Source: Pseudomonadota bacterium (GTDB lineage: Bacteria; Myxococcota_A; Polyangia; Haliangiales; Haliangiaceae). Taken from it: 64,000 bases of DNA. The translations under genes were made by a program, and so were the position numbers. The notes under the pieces were generated by a model that did no database searches, was not told the origin of the DNA, and worked only from the letters and a program-made list of their open reading frames with translations. Numbering within the stretch: the stretch's first letter is position 1; each line of letters opens with the position of its first letter. This document shows positions 28,087 to 39,737 of this stretch, piece after piece. The stretch lies in the NCBI GenBank assembly GCA_022360315.1, contig JAKSDA010000042.1, positions 1 to 64,000 on the forward strand, read 5' to 3'.

Positions 28087-29850
28087 TCATACGTAGAACC
28101 CCAGTTGACCCGCCTCATACTGTTGCTTGCACAACAGCCTCTGCACCTTGCCACTGGTGGTGCGTGGCAGGCCGTTCAACGCCACCCACGTCACGTCAAA
28201 GGCGATGTCCCCAAGCACCGCGCCCAGTCGTCTTCGAAGACTGACGCGACGCTCCACACTCACTCCAACGCCAACCTTTTCGTCTCGATTCGATTCATCT
28301 GTCCGCACTGGAATGGCCTCGTCTTCGACGATGAGTCGCACGCGATCATCGCCATCGGCAAATGCGGCCGCTCTCGCTTGAGATGAGTTCCCGGGCGTCT
28401 CGGCCAGTGACTCGAGCAGATGTGGAAACCAAATACGATCGCCGATACGGATCATTTCAGCGGCTCGGCCGAGGACGAAGAGCTCGTCCTGCCAGAGAAA
28501 CCCAACATCCCCGGTGTAGAGCCAGCCCTCGCTCACCGATGTCATGGAGCTGGCCTCACCGACATACCCAGCCATGAGCGAGGGGCCACATAACGCCACC
28601 TCTCCGACCTGGCCATGCCCAACCGCAACCCGATCGTCGTCCACGATAATCACCGCATGACCGGGGATCGGGCGACCCGACGAGACAAGCGTATAGGACG
28701 GGCGCGCACGATTCACATGAATCTCTGCGATGCCCTCGCTCAGGCGGTCGGCGTCGAAGGTCTCAAAAAAAGCGCCTTCACCCACCGACGCAGATGTTGC
28801 AGCGACAGTAAACTCGGCGAGCCCGTAGGCGGGTACGAACCGCTTGCGCCGCACTCCCAGGTCCGCAAATCGTTCCACGAACGCGTCGATCGCATCGGCA
28901 TCGATTGATTCGGCGCATATCGAACAACAACGCAGGGCACTGAGGTTCAGCCCGCGATCGGCCCCGTCTGTCATTCGGTCCACAATCCATCGGTAGGTCG
29001 CGCTGGTTCCGGTGATGTTGTGGGCGTGATACCGGCTCGCGGCCTCGAGCAACCGCGCTGGCTTGGTGGCAAACGTCATTGGCGCCATGACAATGACCTC
29101 ACCACCCGCGAGAAGATTCGGCAGCAGGGTGGCGATCAATCCGTAGTCATGATGCAGCGGAACCCAGGACACGGTAACCGACCCAAAGGTCAGCATGTGC
29201 GATTGCATGACGCCGCGAACATTGGCCATCAGGTTACTGTGGTGATGCAGGACGCCCTTGTGGCCACCGCAACTTCCAGGCGTGTACTGGATCAGCACCG
29301 GACCATCAGTATCCCTGGAGCTGGTTCGACTCCACGACAATCCAGGTCGATTCAGCTCGGAAGGGTTCAGCATTATCAGCGCGGACGCGTCAGCAATTTC
29401 GCTCAACATCGGCTGGCGAGCTTCATCGGCGATGATGTGGCCGAAACCGACCTCGCGCCGCGCCTGCGCCACCAGCGCCTGCCACTCGCGTTTTCTCCCC
29501 AGCGCATGCGTGGGTGGCAATGGAACCGCAATGCCACCGGCGAGCACGATGCCGAAAAAACAGCTCAGAAATTGCAGCGCATCGCTGATGATCATGCCGA
29601 CAGTATGTCCGGGCTGCACCTCATCCGCCCGCAGGCTGGCGGCAACCCTCCCGGCACAAACCTCCAGCTCGCGGCAGGTAATCGCGCGTTCGATGTCCGT
29701 GCTCCACTTGCCCACGAACCGAAGGCATATCCGATCAGGCGTCTCATCGGCGAGGCGGAAAATGGCATGAGAGAGGGAACGCGCGTCGCTGGCCGCGCGT
29801 TCCCTTGCCACTGCAACAAGTGCGCCCTTCGTTTGTTGCAATAATGTCAT
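28087..29850 (-). CDS. Fatty acyl-AMP ligase-like protein with altered P-loop
   Basis: The 587-residue protein aligns end to end with the FAAL family (WVPLHHDYGLI, YTGDVGF, and the C-terminal lysine in TTSGKVQR) but has no carrier domain. The usual ATP-binding loop YTSGST..PKG reads YTPGSCGGHKG here: Ser to Pro, Thr to Cys and Pro to His, with the lysine kept. It may be slow, use another substrate, or be partly degenerate. As the first gene of the leftward cluster it is read from the 502-nt gap shared with the acyltransferase gene. Confidence 0.85.
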   Translation of the reverse strand: MTLLQQTKGALVAVARERAASDARSLSHAIFRLADETPDRICLRFVGKWSTDIERAITCRELEVCAGRVAASLRADEVQPGHTVGMIISDALQFLSCFFGIVLAGGIAVPLPPTHALGRKREWQALVAQARREVGFGHIIADEARQPMLSEIADASALIMLNPSELNRPGLSWSRTSSRDTDGPVLIQYTPGSCGGHKGVLHHHSNLMANVRGVMQSHMLTFGSVTVSWVPLHHDYGLIATLLPNLLAGGEVIVMAPMTFATKPARLLEAASRYHAHNITGTSATYRWIVDRMTDGADRGLNLSALRCCSICAESIDADAIDAFVERFADLGVRRKRFVPAYGLAEFTVAATSASVGEGAFFETFDADRLSEGIAEIHVNRARPSYTLVSSGRPIPGHAVIIVDDDRVAVGHGQVGEVALCGPSLMAGYVGEASSMTSVSEGWLYTGDVGFLWQDELFVLGRAAEMIRIGDRIWFPHLLESLAETPGNSSQARAAAFADGDDRVRLIVEDEAIPVRTDESNRDEKVGVGVSVERRVSLRRRLGAVLGDIAFDVTWVALNGLPRTTSGKVQRLLCKQQYEAGQLGFYV

Positions 29851-30352
29851 CGGATCACAGTATGGGAACGCTCAGATATCCATGTACCCCGACGCCAGAG
29901 CGCCCTCGGCACCGAAACTCCACCGTTGACATTGACTGCCCGATCAGGCACCAGCTGATATCCGTCCAGGGTTTGATGCAGAGACTATCTGCTGGATCAT
30001 TGATTCTTCTATCGAACATCGAATCTGTTCAAGACGTGCAGTGCACATTAGCACTCCGGATGATTTAGTCAAGATGAGGATGGTATCACTTGCCCGACAA
30101 ATCCCAGGCAGTGATCAAAGGCCATAATCCTGTCCTCATTCGAGAATAACTATGCGCGCATCCAGAATTGAGAGATCGAATGTCCGGTGCCGCGATCAGA
30201 AAGAGCAAAAATAGGTGGGGATAATTCGAGGCGTTTCTGTTGCGAGGCCAGGACCGAGCCGTCCGGAGCTTTGCCCAAAAATGATAAAGCGAGAACCAAG
30301 CGGTCGGGCCGCGCACTCTCACATCAGATCGTTTCCACGGTGACTGTGTAGA
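29851..30352. promoter_or_regulatory. Divergent intergenic region between lipid operons
   Basis: These 502 nt lie between the leftward FAAL operon and the rightward acyltransferase genes. They are less GC-rich than the flanks. A perfect odd-centred palindrome GTGCA-g-TGCAC lies at 30036-30046. A TTGACA occurs near 29933 without a matching -10. No gene or tRNA is supported here. Confidence 0.4.
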
Positions 30353-32176
30353 ATGCAAACATCTCGAGTTTCTGCTCAGGTGTCCGATCGTCCACCTGAA
30401 ATACGGGGCTTTCCTGCGCTCAGCGTCAAATTTTCTCTACTTGAGTCTACGATGAATTTTCTAGAGAAAACCTACCCCTTGCCGTCTCCTGTCGAGACGA
30501 AAGTTGAACTCAAATCACGCCGCCAGCTGATCGAGGAGATCCTCGCAGATCCGTCCTTGCGAGCCAGGTTGCAGGACCTGATGCCCACGACGACGGATGA
30601 ATACCGAGCCCGCAACCTGCAAAGCATTCTATACTCCATTGCCACCAACATCGACTCGAGGGTAGTCAAGCTCTTCTCTCGCGCCATGTCGATGTTTTTC
30701 GGGCGTTGCTTTCAAGCGGTCGAGATAAGTTTCGCGGACCGCCGAAAAGTCGACACCGCGATCGAAAATTCTGCGGTTGTTTTCGTGCCCTGCCATCGCA
30801 GTCACATCGACTACCTACTGGTAGGCTGGGTACTCAATCAGTATGAGTTTCCACCGATCCATATCTGCGCTGGCGAAAATCTATCCTTTTGGCCCTTGAG
30901 TTTTGTCTTTCGCAGATCGGGTGCTTATTTCATACGCAGGCGGTTCAAAAAAGACTCTTGTTACGCACTGGCCCTGCATGGCTACGTGACAAAGCTGCTG
31001 AGCGAGGGCCTGATGCAAAAAATCTTCATCGAAGGCACTCGGTCTCGGACCGGAAAACTACAGTTTCCCAGGACCGGCCTGTTGAACATGATCGTGCAAT
31101 CGTGGCTCGAGCAAAATATCAAAGATGTCTATTTTGTTCCGGTTTCCATTCAATATGAAAAAGTTCCGGAAATCAAAACATACATCAATGAAATTCAGGG
31201 GGCCTTGAAGAAGCACGAGAGGCTTCGCGATCTCAGGCATCTGTTCAAGATGTGCACAAGGCGCCTTGGAAGGGTTTACGTCAGGTTCTCCGAACCGCTT
31301 TCTTTGCGGGAACAATGGGCCTCGAGTGAGAAGAGTTCCAGAAAGGACGCTCATCTCTTTGTTCGGGGACTTGCCCACAAAATTGCGCAATCGATCAATC
31401 GATCGACACCTTTGCTGGCCGGGAGCCTCGTGGCCACAGTCTTGCTTCATGCCCGGAGCAGCCCGGTCAGTTTCTCGGAGATTCAAGCTGGAGCTCGAGC
31501 CCTGCTCGGTTTCGCTCGGGCTCAAGGCTTTGAGTCTCCGGGAATCGAGGGACAAGAGCTCAAAAGTTCTCTTCGAGAAACGCTCGATTGGTTCGTGAAA
31601 GAAGGTCTGATCCAAACCCAGTTCAGCCTCGGACCTCACGGTTTGCGACTTTTTTGCTACGCCGTGCCTCGGCGATCTCGGCCGACCTTGAATTTCTTCA
31701 AAAACAACGGCCTCCACAGCTTTATTGAACCAGCCATGGCCAAACTCTGTGACACCACCTTTCCAGATCCCGGCAAGGCGTTGCAGCGATTAAAACAACT
31801 ATTATCCAATGAATTCTTTTGGCAGCAAGAAGCATCCGTGATCAGCTCGACGGAGCTTCCCGATTGGGTCGCCGAAATTCCCAAACCACTTCTGGAATCG
31901 TACTTCCTCACCTGGCGAGCCCTTCGCGAACCAGGCGACGTTGAGCTGGAGTTCAAACGAGCTCCACACTCCATCATCGCCCTCGGTCGGAGGTGGCTCT
32001 CGCAAAATCGCCTGCATTACGCAGAAAGCGTATGTGCATTTACCATCCGGAACGCCCTGCAGGTATTCGTTGACATGGGATTGATCGACTCGTCTGCACA
32101 GGAGAGCCCCTCTCTGATCACCTCGCATCCCCGCTTTCAAGAGATGGAAAAGCTGTTCCGTGAATTGTTCATGTGA
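30353..32176 (+). CDS. Glycerol-3-phosphate / DHAP acyltransferase (PlsB/GNPAT family)
   Basis: The acyltransferase motif HX4D is present (PCHRSHIDYLL, about 142-152), followed by FIEGTRSRTGK (about 226-236) and FVPVSIQYEKV (about 261-271). These blocks sit between bacterial PlsB and the DHAP acyltransferase of ether-lipid synthesis. At up to 607 residues it is shorter than E. coli PlsB (807). It should add an acyl chain to the sn-1 position of glycerol-3-phosphate or DHAP at the inner membrane. The start is uncertain: ATG at 30353 or 30452, neither with a strong ribosome-binding site. Confidence 0.88.
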   Translation: MQTSRVSAQVSDRPPEIRGFPALSVKFSLLESTMNFLEKTYPLPSPVETKVELKSRRQLIEEILADPSLRARLQDLMPTTTDEYRARNLQSILYSIATNIDSRVVKLFSRAMSMFFGRCFQAVEISFADRRKVDTAIENSAVVFVPCHRSHIDYLLVGWVLNQYEFPPIHICAGENLSFWPLSFVFRRSGAYFIRRRFKKDSCYALALHGYVTKLLSEGLMQKIFIEGTRSRTGKLQFPRTGLLNMIVQSWLEQNIKDVYFVPVSIQYEKVPEIKTYINEIQGALKKHERLRDLRHLFKMCTRRLGRVYVRFSEPLSLREQWASSEKSSRKDAHLFVRGLAHKIAQSINRSTPLLAGSLVATVLLHARSSPVSFSEIQAGARALLGFARAQGFESPGIEGQELKSSLRETLDWFVKEGLIQTQFSLGPHGLRLFCYAVPRRSRPTLNFFKNNGLHSFIEPAMAKLCDTTFPDPGKALQRLKQLLSNEFFWQQEASVISSTELPDWVAEIPKPLLESYFLTWRALREPGDVELEFKRAPHSIIALGRRWLSQNRLHYAESVCAFTIRNALQVFVDMGLIDSSAQESPSLITSHPRFQEMEKLFRELFM

Positions 32177-32359
32177 CGAGTAGACCCACCAAACCGCGGC
32201 AGGTGCGCCATTTTGCTGGCAGGAACTTGCGTCGCGGTACCTCGCATCCACGACCGCCTGCATGGTCCCCACGTGGCTACATGATCTCACCCTATTCGAG
32301 TGGGTAGCCGGAGCGATGCACGGCCGGTCAAGGTCGAATGGGATGATCCGATTGCACTA

Positions 32360-34027
32360 ATGCCGGTCAACACTCTTCGACCGAGAAAAAACCGTATGCA
32401 TCGAAATGAAAAGGCCTGGACGGCCTGGGTCTGGCTTCAGCGGCCTGTCCCCGCCCTCCCTCTCGACCTGTTCCGTATTTGCGTTGGTCTGCTGAGTTTT
32501 CTCTATTTTCTCAATCTTCTGTGTGAACTGCCCGATTTCAGTCATCCCAATGGCTTATTGGATCACGCCCTCATACAAGACATTTATTGGATCACGAGGT
32601 TAGGCTTATTTCATCCCGGCATCGAGTCCGGGGTCCTTTACGCTACTCTTGGTCTGGCTTGCCTCGGAGCCTGGGGCATCATTGTCGGCTATCGGATCAA
32701 ACTCTGCGCGGCTCTGCTCTTCATCATTACAGTATCGAGCTATCGCTGGAACTTCATGGTCATGAATGTCGATGATGCGATCATGCACATTCTTCTGGCC
32801 TGGCTGTTGCTGTTACCGGTTGGCCAGACGCTGATACTGAGCGAATGGTGGCAGAAAGGCGCCGAATGCGTAACACAATGGCAACGAGTCATGGTTCCCG
32901 GTTTAGCGCTGCGCTGCTTTTTAGGCAATGTGTGCTTGATCTATTTTGTCGCTGGATTGTGGAAGTTCGAAAGTCCGCTCTGGCGCGAGGGAACGGCCCT
33001 GTTTGCTATTCTACAGTTGCCGGTGGCCTACCTGCCGGATATATGGGACACCCAGCATCTACCGTTCCTTCGTATTGCCAACTACCTCGCTCTCGTATTC
33101 GAGCCAATTATACCGGTGTTGCTCCTGGTAAAACGGGGCCATCCCTTAAAATACCTCGGGCTTGCTGTGCAGATTGGCTTTCACCTCTTCATTCTCGTTA
33201 CACTTCGTATTCCTTTTGCCAATCTGGCTCTGCTGGCAACACCCGTGTTGTTTTTTCGTGACGAGCTAATGTTTGTTCTGCGCCGGTGGTCAGCGGCGGA
33301 AGGTAGCCCGGACTGGCAATCGGCCCCCTTGTATCCGCAGTATAGCAGGTGGCCGGGTCGGTTAGCGGTGATACTTCTCTTTCTTTTGGCTCTAACTCAA
33401 ACGCGTCGCCTGCCCGGTATAAGCATTCTTTACAAACCAGCTGCGGCAGTCCTATGGGGAATTGGGATTGTCCAGGAATATCAGCTTTTTAACTGGATTG
33501 ATCGCAAGAACTACCTGGTACAATACCCAGCAAAGATTACCCACACAGACGGGCAACAATACAACGTTTCATCAATTCAGCTTTTCCCATCATCACTTCA
33601 CGCCATAGTATTGCAGACATATTTATACGATGTGCCGTGGATCCCCGTAGCAGAGAAGTATCGGCCACTTCTCAAGCGGAGTATCATGGCGCGATCAGCG
33701 CAACGCTATTGCCGGCTTCACTCATCCGCACGAGATATAGTGGTTTCGGTTCAGGTACAACGAATACCCTCGGTGGCCGTTTCTGCTGCCTCCTCTCCGC
33801 GGTTCATGATGCATTTCCAATGTTTCAATGCAACTGCGATTATTTGTGAGACCATGCTGGACATAGAGCCTGCCCGGGCTGGCCCCAGGACGAAGGGCAC
33901 GACGTCGAGGCGAGCGGAGCATTGCGCCCCAGCAATTGTCGGAGATCAGGCCGGAGAAGCGATACCACAGGGAGGAAAAGACGAGGAGCGAGGCAATGAC
34001 AACAACAGACCCGAGGCACCTCAATGA
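32360..34027 (+). CDS. HTTM-domain membrane protein
   Basis: The N-terminal two thirds match the horizontally transferred transmembrane (HTTM) domain related to vitamin K-dependent gamma-carboxylase: opening PLDLFRICVGLLSFLYF, a conserved RWNFMVMNVDD-like block, and about eight membrane helices. The last 80 residues are polar and unlike the rest. The start is unclear; GTG 32300, ATG 32360 and ATG 32396 are all in frame. The stop overlaps the next start (ATGA). Bacterial HTTM proteins have no settled activity. Its place between an acyltransferase and a glycosyltransferase gene suggests a membrane-lipid role. Confidence 0.82.
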   Translation: MPVNTLRPRKNRMHRNEKAWTAWVWLQRPVPALPLDLFRICVGLLSFLYFLNLLCELPDFSHPNGLLDHALIQDIYWITRLGLFHPGIESGVLYATLGLACLGAWGIIVGYRIKLCAALLFIITVSSYRWNFMVMNVDDAIMHILLAWLLLLPVGQTLILSEWWQKGAECVTQWQRVMVPGLALRCFLGNVCLIYFVAGLWKFESPLWREGTALFAILQLPVAYLPDIWDTQHLPFLRIANYLALVFEPIIPVLLLVKRGHPLKYLGLAVQIGFHLFILVTLRIPFANLALLATPVLFFRDELMFVLRRWSAAEGSPDWQSAPLYPQYSRWPGRLAVILLFLLALTQTRRLPGISILYKPAAAVLWGIGIVQEYQLFNWIDRKNYLVQYPAKITHTDGQQYNVSSIQLFPSSLHAIVLQTYLYDVPWIPVAEKYRPLLKRSIMARSAQRYCRLHSSARDIVVSVQVQRIPSVAVSAASSPRFMMHFQCFNATAIICETMLDIEPARAGPRTKGTTSRRAEHCAPAIVGDQAGEAIPQGGKDEERGNDNNRPEAPQ

Positions 34028-35199
34028 GAATTGCTTATTTTAGTGAAACGTTTTTACCAAGGATCGACGGCATCGTCAACACAACGTGCTATTTGCTAGA
34101 CCACCTGGAGCAGAGACAGATCTCGAGCGTGCTGTTTGCGCCTGCAGGTGGGCCGGCCAGGTATGGCAATACGCCGATCATTGGATTCAAGGGCTATTCC
34201 GCGCCTTTTTATCCCGAAATGACCCTGGTGCCACCTTTTGTTGACGTCGAAACCCACCTCGATGCCTTTCAGCCGGACCTCATTCACGTACTCGGCCCGT
34301 TCTCGTTCGGAATAGCGGGCCTGCGCTACGCCAGGCGGCGTAAAATACCGCTGGTGGCTTCTTATCATACAGATGTTACTGGATATATGACCGAGTGGTC
34401 ATTAAATATTTTTAGGCATTCATTTGCAGCCGATATTCTCCACCCACCCATGTGGGCGTTTCTGCGCTGGATGCACAATCATGCCGGCTTGAATCTATGT
34501 CCTTCCAGTGTCACAAAAAAGCAGTTAGCACGAAAAGGATTTAATAATCTTAAGGTGTGGACGCGGGGTGTCGATACGCAGCGGTTCAACCCCGCCAGGC
34601 GCAGCCGAAGCTGGCGAAGCCGTTTGAGCCGGGGAAAAGCTGAGTCGACTCTACTGGTATACGTAGGTCGTCTGTCTCGAGAGAAACGGGTGCATTGGCT
34701 CCATCCCATCGTGAAGGCTTTGCCGGGCGTTCGATTGGCCATCGTCGGTGATGGACCATACCGGCATCGACTCGAGACCCTTTTTGCTGATACAGCCACG
34801 ACATTTACAGGATATCTGCAAGGTTCAGAGCTGGCTGACGCGTACGCGTGCGCAGATATCTTTGTTTTCCCATCAGCAAATGAAACGCTCGGCAATGTGG
34901 TGCTCGAAGCAATGAGTTCTGGCCTGCCGGTGGTGGCTCCTCGATCAGGCGGTGTTCTGGATAATGTCAGCGACGGCAAAACCGGTCTGCTTTTCGATCG
35001 TGAAAAGCAATCTGCTCTGGTCGATGCGGTACGGACCCTGGTACGCGATGAGCTCTATGCCCATCGCCTCGGTCGCGCTGGACGAGCGCAGGCGGAGCAA
35101 CAGAGCTGGAGTCATGTTCTGAATGGGCTCTTGACCGACTATGAGGATTTGATCGGCCGCTGCCATGGCCATCGACGTGCCTGGCGCTCGGCGGCATAG
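34024..35199 (+). CDS. GT4 family glycosyltransferase
   Basis: The 391-residue protein has the GT-B layout. The N-terminal domain opens MRIAYFSETFLPRIDGIVNT, typical of GT4 mannosyl- and glucosyl-transferases that build glycolipids. The C-terminal domain has LVYVGRLSREKR and the EX7E pair in NETLGNVVLEA. No membrane segment or signal is seen, so it acts on the cytoplasmic face. It is translationally coupled to the HTTM gene and follows an sn-glycerol acyltransferase, so a glycosylated glycerolipid is a reasonable product. The sugar and acceptor are not readable. Confidence 0.9.
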   Translation: MRIAYFSETFLPRIDGIVNTTCYLLDHLEQRQISSVLFAPAGGPARYGNTPIIGFKGYSAPFYPEMTLVPPFVDVETHLDAFQPDLIHVLGPFSFGIAGLRYARRRKIPLVASYHTDVTGYMTEWSLNIFRHSFAADILHPPMWAFLRWMHNHAGLNLCPSSVTKKQLARKGFNNLKVWTRGVDTQRFNPARRSRSWRSRLSRGKAESTLLVYVGRLSREKRVHWLHPIVKALPGVRLAIVGDGPYRHRLETLFADTATTFTGYLQGSELADAYACADIFVFPSANETLGNVVLEAMSSGLPVVAPRSGGVLDNVSDGKTGLLFDREKQSALVDAVRTLVRDELYAHRLGRAGRAQAEQQSWSHVLNGLLTDYEDLIGRCHGHRRAWRSAA

Positions 35200-35207
35200 C
35201 TGGGTGA

Positions 35208-35228
35208 TTCGTGATCGTCAGACACGAA
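35208..35228 (+). terminator. Hairpin after the glycosyltransferase gene
   Basis: TTCGTG and CACGAA form a six-pair stem with a 9-nt loop, 8 nt after the stop codon. No T-run follows, so it is only a possible terminator. Confidence 0.3.
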
Positions 35229-35569
35229 GAGGCTGGTAACCGAATTGTCACCGCCGCCGTGGTGCGATGTACGATCAACCGCCACCGGCCTGGCCCGGCG
35301 AGCTGGATGAGCGAGCTACCTCTCACTTTGAGCTGGTCAAAGCAACCTACATACTCGTACAATTACGTAGGGGTCGCCGAGTCCACTGGGCCGGCCCAAC
35401 TCACGTATTTTCGCCGGCCAATCAGGCTCGAAACCGGGCTCGAAAAACTTGCTACTGTGAGGCCAAAGGCCCGGCCAGCAGCGTTCACCCGGCCAACCGA
35501 GGTGTGCGGCAGAGATGTGGCGTCTGATTCAGGCTGACGGGGCAGGCCAGCCGGGCTACCATCGAGCTC
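35229..35569. other. Intergenic region before the haem-oxygenase-fold gene
   Basis: I see no supported gene in these 341 nt. Open frames of 86 codons (35267) and 108 codons (35211) lack ribosome-binding sites and any protein signature. The promoter for the following gene may lie here. Confidence 0.4.
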
Positions 35570-36292
35570 GTGGATCGCGCCGAGTTCCGCGAGCAGTTGC
35601 TCGAGATCATGGAGGCTAAAGAGCATTGGGCATGGCCGATGTTCACATCAGGAGGGGTGGCCAGAAGTGCATTACACGTCCATTTCGAACAGGAATACGC
35701 CACATACGTGCGTGACTTTCCGGTCTTTGTCGGCTGGGCATACGTGCAATGCCCGATCCCGGCGGTGCGCAGAGAGCTGGCCGAGAATCTCTATGAAGAG
35801 GAGACCGGTGGCCTGGTTGCGGGCCGACCCCATCCCGAGCTCTTTCTCGAATACCCGCGCGGCCTGGGCATGGACATGAGCCGGTTCGACCACATCCAGC
35901 TATTGCCCGGTGCGACTCGATATCGAGCGGCGCTCGACCGTCTGGTTCAACAGAGCGGCTGGCAAGTCGCTGCCAGTGTGACCACGATCTTTATCGAGGG
36001 TACCCAATACGACCGCGGCGAGCTCGACCGCGACGCTCCGCGTCGCCCGGCGCCGCCGCTCGAAGAGCATCCGCTGGTGGTCCACTACGGTCTGTCGGTT
36101 GACCATCTGGCCCTGACCCGGGCCCATCGCCAGGTCGAGGGTGAGCACCGCCGGGCAGCCTGGCACGTCGTGCTCGACCATGTCGGAGCCGATGCGCGGC
36201 CCCGGGTGACCGCGGCAATGCGCGAAGCGCTGGACATGTGGCAGCTCTATCGCGACGATGTCGCCCATGCCTGTGGCCTGCAGCGCCCGTGA
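35570..36292 (+). CDS. Haem-oxygenase-fold (TenA/PqqC/CADD-like) metalloenzyme candidate
   Basis: The 240-residue all-helical protein opens with a GTG start. Landmarks of the haem-oxygenase-like diiron oxidase group are visible: LYEEETGG (about 81-88), an HPELF block, an acidic residue in FIEGTQYD (about 141-148), then histidines and Asp in VHYGLSVDHLALTRAH (about 169-184). Relatives include PqqC, TenA, the chlamydial CADD protein and UndA, whose reactions differ widely: cofactor ring oxidation, thiaminase, PABA formation, fatty-acid decarboxylation. No cofactor-pathway gene is adjacent; the nearest genes are lipid enzymes and a kinase. Exact function is open. Confidence 0.78.
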   Translation: MDRAEFREQLLEIMEAKEHWAWPMFTSGGVARSALHVHFEQEYATYVRDFPVFVGWAYVQCPIPAVRRELAENLYEEETGGLVAGRPHPELFLEYPRGLGMDMSRFDHIQLLPGATRYRAALDRLVQQSGWQVAASVTTIFIEGTQYDRGELDRDAPRRPAPPLEEHPLVVHYGLSVDHLALTRAHRQVEGEHRRAAWHVVLDHVGADARPRVTAAMREALDMWQLYRDDVAHACGLQRP

Positions 36293-36337
36293 GAGCGCAC
36301 GGACCATGAGCCGAGAATTGCATACGGATATCGTACC

Positions 36338-39613
<3,276 letters not shown>

Positions 39614-39737
39614 TCCGAGTACACTGGCGCCCGGGCGAGATCACCGGCGGCAAGGATTCGATCGATCAGACTGGAGGAGTGGGGCCCGAGTATAACAAGG
39701 AGTAACACAGCGATCCTACTTTTCAGTATGGTAAGGT

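Noticed and set aside
29930..29960. Sigma-70 promoter from TTGACA near 29933
   Set aside because: No acceptable -10 box at 16-18 nt spacing.
35211..35537. 108- and 86-codon plus frames after the glycosyltransferase
   Set aside because: No ribosome-binding site and no protein-like pattern beyond a few codons.
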